A DNA stretch of 64,000 nucleotides from Orlajensenia leifsoniae (GTDB lineage Bacteria > Actinomycetota > Actinomycetes > Actinomycetales > Microbacteriaceae), in assembly GCF_004570845.1 (NCBI RefSeq), contig NZ_SPQZ01000001.1, forward strand, positions 186,001-250,000, given 5' to 3'. The notes beneath the pieces were generated by a model. That model was not told where the DNA came from and searched no databases. It saw only the letters and a list, made by a program, of their open reading frames with translations. Made by a program: the position numbers and the translations under genes. Numbering within the stretch: position 1 is the stretch's first letter; each line of letters begins with the position of its first letter. This document shows positions 7,884 through 16,579 of this stretch, piece by piece.

Positions 7884-8780
7884 ATGAGATGGGATGAGAT
7901 CCCCTGGGCTGAGCGCAGTCGCCTCGTGCGGATGCGACGTCTGTGGGCGACCAGGAACCCTCGCACTTTCACGGAGAAGGTGCGCTACAAGATGCTCCGC
8001 GATCACCGCCGGCTCATCGTGACCTTCGCCGACAAGGCGGCGGTGCGCGCCCATGTCGCGGCCCTCGTCGGAGAGCAGGTCCTCCCCCGGGCGTACGCGA
8101 TCATCGATGACCCCGAGCGGATCGGAGATCTTGCGCTGCCCGACGCCGCCGTCCTCAAGCCGACTCATGGAAGTGGTGCCGCCATCGTGATCTCCCCGGG
8201 CGCGGCTCCCGACATCCGGCTTCCGGCACCGTCGGAGAGCTGGGTCTATCGCCACGTGCGGCGTGCCGCCGCGCCTCCGGAGCACCTTGTCGCCATCGGT
8301 CGCCACTGGCTCGGTCAGGTCTACGGCCAAGGACCCAACCGGGAGTGGGCCTACGGCCGCGTCCCGCCGAGGATCATCGTCGAGGAGTTCCTGACCACGC
8401 CGACCGGCGGCATCCCGGATGACTACAAGTTCTTCGTCTTCCACGGCCGATGCGAGTACGTGCAGGTCGACGCCGGCCGATTCGGACACAGGACCCAGGA
8501 CTTCCACGACCGCTCGTGGCGCCACCTGCCGATGAGCGGCGGGCCAGCCTGGGCGGTGCCACCACCACCTCGTCCGGCGAAGCTCGACGAGATGATCGCC
8601 CTGGCCGAGCGCCTCGGGGCGGGCACCGACTTCGTGAGGGTCGACCTGTACGACCTGGGCGACAGGATCGTGTTCGGTGAACTCACCAGCTACCCCGCCG
8701 GCGGTGACAGCCCATTCGAGCCGGAGAGCTTCAATGCGAGCTTCGGGAAGCACTGGACCGTTCCGAGGCGATACCGCTGA
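7884..8780 (+). CDS. TupA-like ATP-grasp protein of glycan synthesis
   Basis: This 298-residue protein resembles TupA-like ATP-grasp enzymes (Pfam ATPgrasp_TupA), which join amino or carboxylic groups in teichuronopeptide or capsule-like polymers and occur in glycosyltransferase clusters. Visible motifs include TFTEKVRYKML near residue 29, a nucleotide-binding LKPTHGSGAAIV segment near 91-103, IVEEFL near 160, and a metal-binding FVRVDLYDLGDRIVFGELT region near 251-270. GAGAGG precedes the ATG by eight bases. It overlaps the next glycosyltransferase by one base, so the two are co-expressed. The acceptor is unknown. Confidence 0.8.
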   Translation: MRWDEIPWAERSRLVRMRRLWATRNPRTFTEKVRYKMLRDHRRLIVTFADKAAVRAHVAALVGEQVLPRAYAIIDDPERIGDLALPDAAVLKPTHGSGAAIVISPGAAPDIRLPAPSESWVYRHVRRAAAPPEHLVAIGRHWLGQVYGQGPNREWAYGRVPPRIIVEEFLTTPTGGIPDDYKFFVFHGRCEYVQVDAGRFGHRTQDFHDRSWRHLPMSGGPAWAVPPPPRPAKLDEMIALAERLGAGTDFVRVDLYDLGDRIVFGELTSYPAGGDSPFEPESFNASFGKHWTVPRRYR

Positions 8781-9982
8781 TGCCCGGACGAGAACGATGG
8801 TTGGTCCCGGTGACCGAGTATGCGGGAGTCACGGCCTACACGGGCGGCATCGGCCGCCACTACGCCGCCCTCGTGCCGGCACTCGCGCGCCGCGGCATCG
8901 ACGTGGACCTCCTGGTCTTCTCCGACAGCGCACTCATCCGGGAGACGGATGACCCCGGCGTGGAGCTCCGGGGCGTTCGCATCGGTCGGCGGGTGCCCCG
9001 CATCATCGCGCTGCCCCTGATGGCCCTCCGCGTGCGTCGGGCCTTCGCGGCCAGGACCTACGACAGGGTGTTCGCGCCGGAGTGGAGCGGCCTCGGGGCG
9101 GCCCTGCCCTCCCGAGCCCCGCTGCTGACGAACCTGGCCACGAGCATGCGGCTCTCGAACGAGGTCGCCCACCTCCGACCCCGCGACCTTCCGGCATCGA
9201 CGCGCCTGGCGGTGGCGGTGCAGAACAGGCTGGAGGACCGACAGATCCGCCGGTCCGCGGGACTCATCGCGATATCGCAGGCCATGGCGAGGTGGACGTC
9301 GGGCTCGTTCGCGACGCTGCCTCCGGTGCGCGTCGTATGGAACTGCATCGAGGTCACCCGCGTCGAGAGTGCATCCCGCTCAGCCGACCTCCCCGACCGC
9401 TGGCCCGCATCCGACGGCCCGATCGTGCTCTTCCTCGGTCGTCTCGAACGACGGAAGGGCATCGTCGATGCCCTGAAGGCCTTCGCGATCGTCTCGGCGC
9501 AGGTGCCATCGGCCCGTCTCGTGCTGGCAGGGTCGAGCGGCGACAGGCGCTTCGAACCGGATCGCGAGGAGCTGCTCGGCTACCTTCCCGCGGCTTCGCG
9601 CGACCAGGTCGCCTGGCTCGGGCACGTCGGCGGCGACGAGCTCTACCGGGCGATCCGCGAGGCCGCGGTGACGATCTGCCCGTCACTCTGGGAGGGCTTC
9701 GGAAACGTCGCCCTCGAGGTGAGATCGATCGGAGCTCCCCTGGTCTGCACGACGGGCAGCGGCTTCGACGACTTCTGCACCAGCGGCGTCGACTGTCTGA
9801 TGGTTCCTCCGGCCGACGCTGCCGGGTTGGCGAGGGCCATCAGTCGGATCATCGGCGACCCGGCGTTCGGCGCCGCGCTGGGGCTGGCGGGTCAGGCCGA
9901 CGTGGGCAGATTCGCTCCCGACCGGATCGCCGCCGACCTCACCCACGCTGCCGACGAGCTTCTCGGGCCCGTCAGGCCCTGA
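8780..9982 (+). CDS. glycosyltransferase family 4
   Basis: This 400-residue GT-B glycosyltransferase has an N-terminal acceptor half containing the Gly-rich GGIGRHYAAL segment (near residue 14). Its C-terminal nucleotide-sugar half has VLFLGRLERRKG near 215 and the conserved E-x7-E motif in SLWEGFGNVALEV near 298-310. It should transfer a sugar from a nucleotide donor with retention. The start forms TGATG with the TupA-like gene. It ends convergently with the glycosyltransferase at 9972, the coding ends overlapping by 11 bases. Confidence 0.88.
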   Translation: MPGRERWLVPVTEYAGVTAYTGGIGRHYAALVPALARRGIDVDLLVFSDSALIRETDDPGVELRGVRIGRRVPRIIALPLMALRVRRAFAARTYDRVFAPEWSGLGAALPSRAPLLTNLATSMRLSNEVAHLRPRDLPASTRLAVAVQNRLEDRQIRRSAGLIAISQAMARWTSGSFATLPPVRVVWNCIEVTRVESASRSADLPDRWPASDGPIVLFLGRLERRKGIVDALKAFAIVSAQVPSARLVLAGSSGDRRFEPDREELLGYLPAASRDQVAWLGHVGGDELYRAIREAAVTICPSLWEGFGNVALEVRSIGAPLVCTTGSGFDDFCTSGVDCLMVPPADAAGLARAISRIIGDPAFGAALGLAGQADVGRFAPDRIAADLTHAADELLGPVRP

Positions 9983-10769
9983 CCCAGTCGGAACCGCGCC
10001 GACGCACGACCCCCGCCGATTCGAAGTCGGCCAGCCATCCCGTCATCGGCCATTCTCCCCACCTGTCGGCGAACAGGCGGCCGTTCCGCAGGATGTCGTC
10101 CACGTGCTGCCACGGCGGGGAGCTCGTCGGGTGGTGCTGGTGATAGGCGTGGGCGCCGCCCACCCACGCCAGGGGAATCCCGGCGTCGCGCAGCCCGAAG
10201 GCGAAGTCCGTGTCCTCGCCCCCGTAGCCCTCGAATCGTTCGTCGAAGCGGGGGGAGGTCGCCCAGAGCCCGGCCGTCATCGCGAACGACAACGACCAGA
10301 ACAGCGGATATTCCTCGGCCGTGGCGAGCTCGATGGAGCCGGCAGCGGGCGAGGGCCGGGCGGCATGCGGGTCGGTCGCCTCCACGAGGGTCTCCGGCCG
10401 CGACACGTCGACTCCCGGCGGCAGGTATGTCACGGGGCCGCACAGCACGGCCTCCGGATGCCGCTGCGCGGCGTCGCGGTAGCGCGCTACGAGCTGCGGC
10501 CCGGGCACGCAGTCGGCGTCGAGGAAGATCAGGAGGTCCGCTCCGGACGCGACCGCGGCATCCGCCCCGGCGTTGCGTGCAGCAGCCAGGCGGAGCCCGA
10601 GCGGCGTCGGGGGCAGGTGCAGCACGACGTCGGCATCGAGCGAGGGAGGCCTGTCAGCTCCGACCCAGACCACGGTGGTGCCGAGATCGGGCTCGCGGGC
10701 GAGTGCGGCGAGTTGCGCGCGTACGTGGCCCACCCGCTCGGCCGAGCACAGGGTCACGACGCCGATCAC
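9972..10769 (-). CDS. glycosyltransferase family 2
   Basis: This 265-residue GT-A glycosyltransferase begins at GTG 10769 (VIGVVTLCSAERV), forming a GTGA overlap with the upstream gene. The donor-binding DxD is in LIFLDADC near residue 112. The YGGEDTDFAFGLRDAG segment near 200 matches the galactosyltransferase C-terminal motif. No membrane segments are visible, so it is probably cytosolic. It is the last gene of a four-gene coupled operon (14057 to 9972) within the glycan cluster. Confidence 0.87.
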   Translation of the reverse strand: MIGVVTLCSAERVGHVRAQLAALAREPDLGTTVVWVGADRPPSLDADVVLHLPPTPLGLRLAAARNAGADAAVASGADLLIFLDADCVPGPQLVARYRDAAQRHPEAVLCGPVTYLPPGVDVSRPETLVEATDPHAARPSPAAGSIELATAEEYPLFWSLSFAMTAGLWATSPRFDERFEGYGGEDTDFAFGLRDAGIPLAWVGGAHAYHQHHPTSSPPWQHVDDILRNGRLFADRWGEWPMTGWLADFESAGVVRRRGSDWVRA

Positions 10770-11788
10770 GTCGCGTCCCCGCGCGCCACGGCTGCGATCT
10801 CGATCGCCGCGCGCTCCGCGGCGCCTCGCGTGCGCCAGCGCGCCCAGTCGGGTTGCAACGCGCGAGCCTCGTCGAGGATGCGCCCCCACTCGGCGGGTTC
10901 CGGCCACTCGGGGTGCACGATCGCGAGCCCGGCCCTCTTGACGGCATCCGCCGTGTCAGCCTGCTCCGCGAACGGTCGTGGCTGGGGGATCACCACAGCA
11001 CGGGCGCCGACGGCCGCGAGGTCGGCGATGGAGTTCTGTCCGGCCCACGCGATGACGACGTCGGCCGCAGCCATGTCGGGCCACGGATCGGCGACCCAGT
11101 CACGACTCCCCGACATCCCCAGGGCCGACCAGCGGTGCTCTGATGTCGCTGCCGCCGCCGACGCGATCGACGACGCGGTCACGCTCGATCCGCCCGCTCC
11201 CCCGAGAACGAGGACCCCTGAGCGCTCGACGGATTCAGGTCCTCGCCCGTCGTGGCGACTGATGCCGCCCACGTAGACGACATGAGGGAACGCGGACAGG
11301 TGATCCGGACGCAGGAGTTCCTCGGGCCACGGCGCGATGACCTTCGTCGCCAGTCCGAAGGCCAGCTGATGGGCGGCATCGTCGCGTCGCCCCGGTTGGG
11401 TGATGAGCACGGTCGGGATACCGAGCAGGCGGGCGAAGACGGTGACCTCCACCGACACGTCGACCACGAAGGCGGTGACCGGATGCCGCTCCAGAGCGGC
11501 CGCGATGACCGACAGCCGCCGGCGATGTCCGTCGTGCAGCAGCGGCGCCCAGTGCAGGAGCCCGTTGGCCGTCGGATCTCGGTCGCCGCCGGGAAGCGCA
11601 CGCTCGGGCTCGACGCCGTCGTCCCGTTCGAGCTGCGTCCACCGGCAGTTGTCGGGTAGGTCGTCGGGCGTCGGCAGCGAGCTGAAGCAGACCACGTCGG
11701 CGCCGAGGTACGGCGCGATCGCCAGGAGGCGCCCGACATGCCCACGGCCGTGATGGTGCACGTACCACGCAATGCGCGGGCGGCTCAT
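10766..11788 (-). CDS. MurG/GT28-like glycosyltransferase
   Basis: This 340-residue protein begins RIAWYVHHHGRGHVGRLLAI, the His/Gly-rich start typical of MurG-like GT-B enzymes. It ends with a GT28-type domain (VLVLGGAGGSS near 195; DVVIAWAGQNSIADLAAVGA near 255; a PRPFAEQ donor-site segment). The residues resemble those of UDP-GlcNAc transferases, but the donor is not established. It starts with an ATGA overlap with the gene at 11785 and ends with a GTGA overlap with the next. It is not MurG itself, because no peptidoglycan genes are nearby. Confidence 0.82.
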   Translation of the reverse strand: MSRPRIAWYVHHHGRGHVGRLLAIAPYLGADVVCFSSLPTPDDLPDNCRWTQLERDDGVEPERALPGGDRDPTANGLLHWAPLLHDGHRRRLSVIAAALERHPVTAFVVDVSVEVTVFARLLGIPTVLITQPGRRDDAAHQLAFGLATKVIAPWPEELLRPDHLSAFPHVVYVGGISRHDGRGPESVERSGVLVLGGAGGSSVTASSIASAAAATSEHRWSALGMSGSRDWVADPWPDMAAADVVIAWAGQNSIADLAAVGARAVVIPQPRPFAEQADTADAVKRAGLAIVHPEWPEPAEWGRILDEARALQPDWARWRTRGAAERAAIEIAAVARGDAT

Positions 11789-12912
11789 GCCGCCTGCTCC
11801 GAGGCACTCTCGCTGGCGTCGAGCATCGAACGGAACCTGCGCTCGAGCGCCGAGATGCGGGACGGCAGGGAGAACCGTGCCTCCGCGCTGCTGCGGATGG
11901 CCGGTCGGAATCCAGGCTCCCGGGATGCCCGGACGATCATGTGCTCCACACGCTTCGCCAACGCGGCCACGTCGCCCGGTGGCACTGTCACCATCCCGAC
12001 GGACCCGGCGGCGATCTCCGACACCCCGCCCATCGCGAAGCTGACGACGGGCGTTCCCGTCATCAGCGCCTCGGGTGCCACCAGACCGAACGGCTCCTCC
12101 CACACCGGCGTCGCGATCAGCGCGGCGCTCCGACCGACGAGATGGGCGAGCTCGACCGGCGAGAGCTGTCCGACGTACCTGATGGCACCGCCGACGTGCG
12201 GCAGCACGGCGCGATCCGCATAGAGTTCGTCACCGATCCGTCCGGCGATGACGAGACCCCGGCCGAGCCGCTGGGCGACCTCGATGGCGAGGTGCGGGGC
12301 CTTCTCGGGAACGATCCGACCGAACCAGACGAGGTCCGGACCCCCGGGACCCAGCGGCCACGCCAGCGGGTCCACGGCGTTCGCCAGGACCGTCGACTCG
12401 ATACCGGCATCCGCCCACTGGAGACGAGTGTGCTCGCTGACGGCCAGGAATTCGCTGCGCCGCCCGCGTGCTGCGGCGTGCGACGCCACCAGGGCATCGT
12501 CGACAGGCGTGTGCAGGGTGGAGATCATGGGCACGCCGAGATCCCCGGCTCTCTCGAGGGGCAGTCCGTGCAGGCAGTGATTCGAGATCACGTCGTAGTC
12601 GCCCGCTGTCGTCGCGATCCGGTCGAGAGCGCGGTCGAGTGCCGGAACGGAACGCGCTGCGTAGCTCGGCGGATAGCTGTCATCCGTCGGTCTGGCTGCG
12701 CCGGGCCAGGTCATGGCGGGAATCGTGAACTCGCTCCGTTCGTCCAGCCAGTCGGACCCCTCGGCCGCGATGAGCGTCACATCGTGGCCACGGGCCCGCA
12801 GCTGGTCCACCTCGTTCCACACGGCCGACTCGAGGCCACCGGCGTGCGGTCGACGGATGGGGAACCGGAGGGGGGCGATGACCACGACGCGGAGCGGCGC
12901 GAGCCCGCTCAT
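11785..12912 (-). CDS. glycosyltransferase family 4
   Basis: This 375-residue GT-B enzyme has an N-terminal RRPHAGGLESAVWNE segment (acceptor side, near 19-33), DLVWFGRIVPEKAPH near 190-205 (start of the donor domain), and the catalytic EEPFGLVAPEALMTGTPVV motif near 282-300. It is the second gene of the minus-strand glycosyltransferase operon, with ATGA overlaps at both ends. It would be cytosolic and nucleotide-sugar dependent. The donor sugar is unknown. Confidence 0.88.
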   Translation of the reverse strand: MSGLAPLRVVVIAPLRFPIRRPHAGGLESAVWNEVDQLRARGHDVTLIAAEGSDWLDERSEFTIPAMTWPGAARPTDDSYPPSYAARSVPALDRALDRIATTAGDYDVISNHCLHGLPLERAGDLGVPMISTLHTPVDDALVASHAAARGRRSEFLAVSEHTRLQWADAGIESTVLANAVDPLAWPLGPGGPDLVWFGRIVPEKAPHLAIEVAQRLGRGLVIAGRIGDELYADRAVLPHVGGAIRYVGQLSPVELAHLVGRSAALIATPVWEEPFGLVAPEALMTGTPVVSFAMGGVSEIAAGSVGMVTVPPGDVAALAKRVEHMIVRASREPGFRPAIRSSAEARFSLPSRISALERRFRSMLDASESASEQAA

Positions 12913-14057
12913 GGTCGGCGCTCCGCGATCAGTCGACGGTAGAGGGCCTCGTGATCGCCGGCTGTCGTGACGTCATCGACCGTCCGGGCTGCACCCCGGG
13001 CGCGGATCTGCCGTGCGCGCTCCACCGAGCCGGCTCGGGTCGCGTCCTGTCGGCGGACGACGGCATGGATCGCGTCAGCCAAGGACTCCCCGCCTGCCGC
13101 GACATCGAACGATTCGGTGCTCCCATCCGGATGCTGCTCGGAGTAGAAGCCCACGCGCGGGGCGAGCACCGGAACGGCGAGGTCCCAGCACAGCTCCAGC
13201 CACCCGGAGTGGGTTCCGTGGCTGTACGGGAGCACGCAGGCGTCCATGCGCGAGAGCACGTTCACGAGCTCCTGGTCGTCGAGGCGCTCGTGCTCGATCA
13301 GCACGACGCGATCGGTGCGTCCGGTGATCTCGCGCACGGCATCGCGGGACGCCGGGTCCCGGACGGTGCGGTGCATCCTCACCTCGGCGACGACATCCAC
13401 GCCCGTCCCCGCGACCGAATCCACCGCGGCGACGAGGGCTTCGGCCATCCCCGCTCCGTCGACATTGGGGCGGAGGTCCTTCAGGTGCATCCCCACTCGG
13501 AACTGTTCTGAAGACAGGACCCGGGGCGTCGACACGTCGCCCGACAGCACCGACGGATGCCGCGACACGAGCGGCGGGCGTCGCCAGCGCCGCCCGATCT
13601 CGGCAGCGGCCCCCTCGGTCAATGTGATGACGGCGTCTGCGCCCGGGACCAGCACGTCGAGCTGCGCGCGATACGGGGCCTGGTCGAGCAGTTGCGGGTG
13701 CTCGAGGTCGTGCACGGTGAACACGACCGGCCAGCCGACCTCGTGGGCGGCTTCGATGCAGGCGGCGATCCGTGCCGGCTCGAACGACTCGGTTCCGAAG
13801 TGGATGTGGAGCAGGTCGGCATCCCGAGCGTGCAGCCGGATCCACTCGGGATCGAGGGCTGCGGACGGCCGCCAAGCAGCCTCCCGGGTGCCGTCGTCAT
13901 CCGGTCGGTGGATGCGCACGTGCGGCGACGCGGTGACGCTGTCGACATAGGGGTGCGATGAGGGAACGGAGACGACGGTGATCGCCGCTGCGTCTGTGGT
14001 CGGAGCCAGAGGCCGTACGTCATCGGCGACGGGCATCGAGGAGACCGTCGGAAGCAT
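12909..14057 (-). CDS. glycosyltransferase (GT4-like)
   Basis: This 382-residue protein heads the minus-strand glycan operon. It contains DADLLHIHFGTESFEP near 85-100 and VFTVHDLEHPQLLD near 120, typical of GT-B N-terminal halves. The C-terminal half has a YSHGTHSGWLELCWDLAVPVLAP-type stretch near 285-307, where a serine/glycine segment replaces the usual E-x7-E, so family assignment is looser. The ATG at 14057 is chosen for AGAGAGG upstream; longer in-frame starts overlap the promoter shared with the gene at 14164. Confidence 0.75.
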   Translation of the reverse strand: MLPTVSSMPVADDVRPLAPTTDAAAITVVSVPSSHPYVDSVTASPHVRIHRPDDDGTREAAWRPSAALDPEWIRLHARDADLLHIHFGTESFEPARIAACIEAAHEVGWPVVFTVHDLEHPQLLDQAPYRAQLDVLVPGADAVITLTEGAAAEIGRRWRRPPLVSRHPSVLSGDVSTPRVLSSEQFRVGMHLKDLRPNVDGAGMAEALVAAVDSVAGTGVDVVAEVRMHRTVRDPASRDAVREITGRTDRVVLIEHERLDDQELVNVLSRMDACVLPYSHGTHSGWLELCWDLAVPVLAPRVGFYSEQHPDGSTESFDVAAGGESLADAIHAVVRRQDATRAGSVERARQIRARGAARTVDDVTTAGDHEALYRRLIAERRP

Positions 14058-14163
14058 GATGCACCTCTCTGGTCGGGCGCACAGGGTCGTGACGCAGGGC
14101 CAACCGTACGTCGCGAGTCGAGGAGGCGAAGGGGCCTTGACGTGGAGAGGGAGATGAACAAGC

Positions 14164-15222
14164 ATGTGCCAGATGCCCACCCCCGATGCGCCTGACCTCT
14201 TGGTCGTCGGACCGCCGCGCCACGGCGTCACCAGGTACGCGCGCGACCTCGCTGACGCCGCCGAGGCAGCCGGATTCGGGCGGCAGCCCCTCGTCGTCGC
14301 GGATGGAGCTGCGGCGGTGCGCGCTGTCGTCGGCGCGGACCGGGTGCACGCCCACGTCACCGACAGGTTGTTCGGATCGACTCCCGAGGAGGCAGCCGAG
14401 ACCGTGGAGCGGCTCGCCGCTCTCACCAGCCTCACCATCACCCTGCACGACCTGCCGCAGGAGTCGGACGGCTCCTCCTATGAGCGGAGGGTCGCCGCCT
14501 ACGGTCGATTCATCGACGCATCCGACGGTGTCGTGGTGAACAGCCGCCATGAAGCCGAGCTCGTCGTCGAGCACCTCGGCCCGCGTGCGGCATCCGTGAC
14601 GGCGATCCCGCTCGGAACCACCGCGGAGGTACCCGACAGCGACCACGCGCCCGCGACGACGTCCACGACCCTCACCGTGCTGATCGCCGGCTATCTCTAT
14701 CCCGGCAAGGGACATCTCGACGCCATCGAAGCTGCCGCGGCGGCCGTCTCACGGCTGCGCGTGGAGGGAACGCCCATCGACGGTGCACGGGTCGTCGCGA
14801 TCGGCGGGCCGTCCCGCGGGCATGAGGCCGACGTCGAGCGGTTGCGCGAGCGGGCTCGGGAACTCGGCGTCGCCCTCGAGGTCACCGGCGTGCTCGACGA
14901 CGCCGCCTTCCAGCGCCGGCTCGCCTCCGAGGGCATCCCCGTGGCCGCTCATCAGCACGTGTCCGCGTCGCGGTCGATGAGCGACTGGGCCGAACGGGGA
15001 CGCCGCCCGTTGGTTCGCACCTCGAGGTATGCGCAGGAGATGGACGGCCTCCGACCCGGCACCCTCACGGTGTACGCACCATCGGATCTTCCGGATGCCC
15101 TCGTGCAGGCGTTCCGCTCGCCCGAGTCCACACGCCTGGCACCGCTGACGTCGCTGCGTCCCACCCTCTCCGACGCGGCTCTCGCCTATCGGGACTGGTG
15201 GGCGGGACTGGCTCTCCGGTGA
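14164..15222 (+). CDS. glycosyltransferase (GT4-like)
   Basis: This 352-residue protein has PPRHGVTRYARDLADAAEA near residues 17-35 and ITLHDLPQESDGSSYERR near 95-112. A donor-binding half begins LTVLIAGYLYPGKGHLDAI near 175-195. No clean E-x7-E is seen; VAAHQHVSASRSMSDW occupies that place, as in the divergent gene at 12909, and the two may work on the same step or be paralogues. GAGAGGGAG lies upstream. The stop overlaps the next start (GTGA). Confidence 0.75.
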   Translation: MCQMPTPDAPDLLVVGPPRHGVTRYARDLADAAEAAGFGRQPLVVADGAAAVRAVVGADRVHAHVTDRLFGSTPEEAAETVERLAALTSLTITLHDLPQESDGSSYERRVAAYGRFIDASDGVVVNSRHEAELVVEHLGPRAASVTAIPLGTTAEVPDSDHAPATTSTTLTVLIAGYLYPGKGHLDAIEAAAAAVSRLRVEGTPIDGARVVAIGGPSRGHEADVERLRERARELGVALEVTGVLDDAAFQRRLASEGIPVAAHQHVSASRSMSDWAERGRRPLVRTSRYAQEMDGLRPGTLTVYAPSDLPDALVQAFRSPESTRLAPLTSLRPTLSDAALAYRDWWAGLALR

Positions 15223-16481
15223 GCGCGCGGTACGACCCCGATCGAGGCCTGCCGGGCAATCGCTGGGACCTCCTCGACGGGCTGACGCCGGCCACTCCGC
15301 CCTCGATCTCGGTCATCGTCGCCCACTACGAGCAACCCGAGCAACTCGCGCGCACCCTGCACGCGCTGGAGCGGCAGGACCATGCGCACGCCGCGGTCGA
15401 GATCATCGTCGTCGACGACGGATCCGCCGAGGCGCCGCGAGTGCCGCCCCACGTGCGGCTCATCACCCAGGACGATCGAGGATTCCGTCTGGCGGCAGCA
15501 CGGAATCTGGGAGCCGCCGCGGCCGAGAACGACGTTCTCGTGTTCCTCGATGCCGACACCTCCCCGGAGCCGACCTACCTCCGCGCTATCACGCGGCTGC
15601 CCGCCCTGAACTGGGACTGCGTCACCGTGGGCCACCGCCTGCACGCCGATCTGGGGGACGCACCTGTCGGTGCTGCCATCGAGGTCATCGGACCCGAGCG
15701 GTCGTTGCCCGAGCCCAAGTGGCTGCTCGACGCCTACAGCGAGTCGGAAGACCTGCTGAAGGTCGACCACCGCAGCTATCGCTTCGTCGTCGGAGCCGTC
15801 ATCGCGTGCACGCGCCGCTTCTTCGACGAGACCGGCGGCTTCGACGAGTCGTTCACCGCGTACGGCGGCGAGGACTGGGAGTGGGCGTATCGGGCCTGGC
15901 TGAACGGCGCCGTCCTCGCTCACGTGCCGGATGCCGTCGCCTGGCATGACGGACCTGACCAGGCCGGCCGCGAGTCGGCGGACGTCGCGGCCAAGAACGA
16001 GGAGACGCTGCGCCTCTCCGATCTCATCCCCGTTCCGGGATCTCGCGGGCGGGGCATCCGGTCCGGACGGGTGGACGTCGCCGTCTTCGGACCGCCCGAC
16101 CAGGCGTCGGCAGGTCAGCGCTTCGTGAGCGTGGACTCCGTGCTCGCCGAGCTTCCCGGAGCAGGAATCGCCCCGCCGACGGACGTCGAATCGGAGCGGT
16201 TCGATCGGGTGCGAATCGACGTCACCATCGAGGCGCCCGTGCGGGTGCATCCGGGCGGGCTGGTCGACGCCGTCGATGCCGTCGACAGCGGCCGCGTTGC
16301 AGCAGTGGCCGTCTGCGACCCCGATGGCACTCCCCTGGTCCGCCTGACCTCACGGCGCGAACGAACCCGTCAGGCTCGCTGGCCCCGTGCCGAGCGGCTG
16401 CCCACCCTCGAGCTGCGATCGAGCGCCGTCGAGCGGATCGTCGACGAGGTGGACGTCGAGGCATACCTCGGCGGGTGGTGA
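15219..16481 (+). CDS. glycosyltransferase family 2 with C-terminal extension
   Basis: This 420-residue protein starts at GTG 15219, overlapping the previous stop. The GT-A domain spans about 25-255: SVIVAHYEQPEQLARTL, IIVVDDGSAE, the donor DxD in VLVFLDADTSPEP, and the YGGEDWEWAYRAWLNG motif of galactosyltransferase-like enzymes. The last ~160 residues form a separate unrecognised domain. The GT2 enzyme at 9972 has the same GGED motif, so the cluster probably adds more than one residue of similar type. It ends the glycan cluster. Confidence 0.87.
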   Translation: MSARYDPDRGLPGNRWDLLDGLTPATPPSISVIVAHYEQPEQLARTLHALERQDHAHAAVEIIVVDDGSAEAPRVPPHVRLITQDDRGFRLAAARNLGAAAAENDVLVFLDADTSPEPTYLRAITRLPALNWDCVTVGHRLHADLGDAPVGAAIEVIGPERSLPEPKWLLDAYSESEDLLKVDHRSYRFVVGAVIACTRRFFDETGGFDESFTAYGGEDWEWAYRAWLNGAVLAHVPDAVAWHDGPDQAGRESADVAAKNEETLRLSDLIPVPGSRGRGIRSGRVDVAVFGPPDQASAGQRFVSVDSVLAELPGAGIAPPTDVESERFDRVRIDVTIEAPVRVHPGGLVDAVDAVDSGRVAAVAVCDPDGTPLVRLTSRRERTRQARWPRAERLPTLELRSSAVERIVDEVDVEAYLGGW

Positions 16482-16506
16482 TCGACGACCGATCGACGGA
16501 TGTTTT

Positions 16507-16516
16507 GTCAATCCCC
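16507..16516 (+). promoter_or_regulatory. GTCAATCCCC box upstream of the kinase gene
   Basis: GTCAATCCCC resembles the GTCAACCCCT boxes at 98, 6237 and 58828. Here the next -10-like TAAGGT is at 16551, 44 bases downstream rather than the 31-34 seen at the other four sites, so this member is the weakest of the set. Confidence 0.3.
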
Positions 16517-16579
16517 CAGTCCGGGCTTCTGCGCGGCATCCGCTCGCGCATAAGGTGATGCCATGGATCGGAGGCGCGC

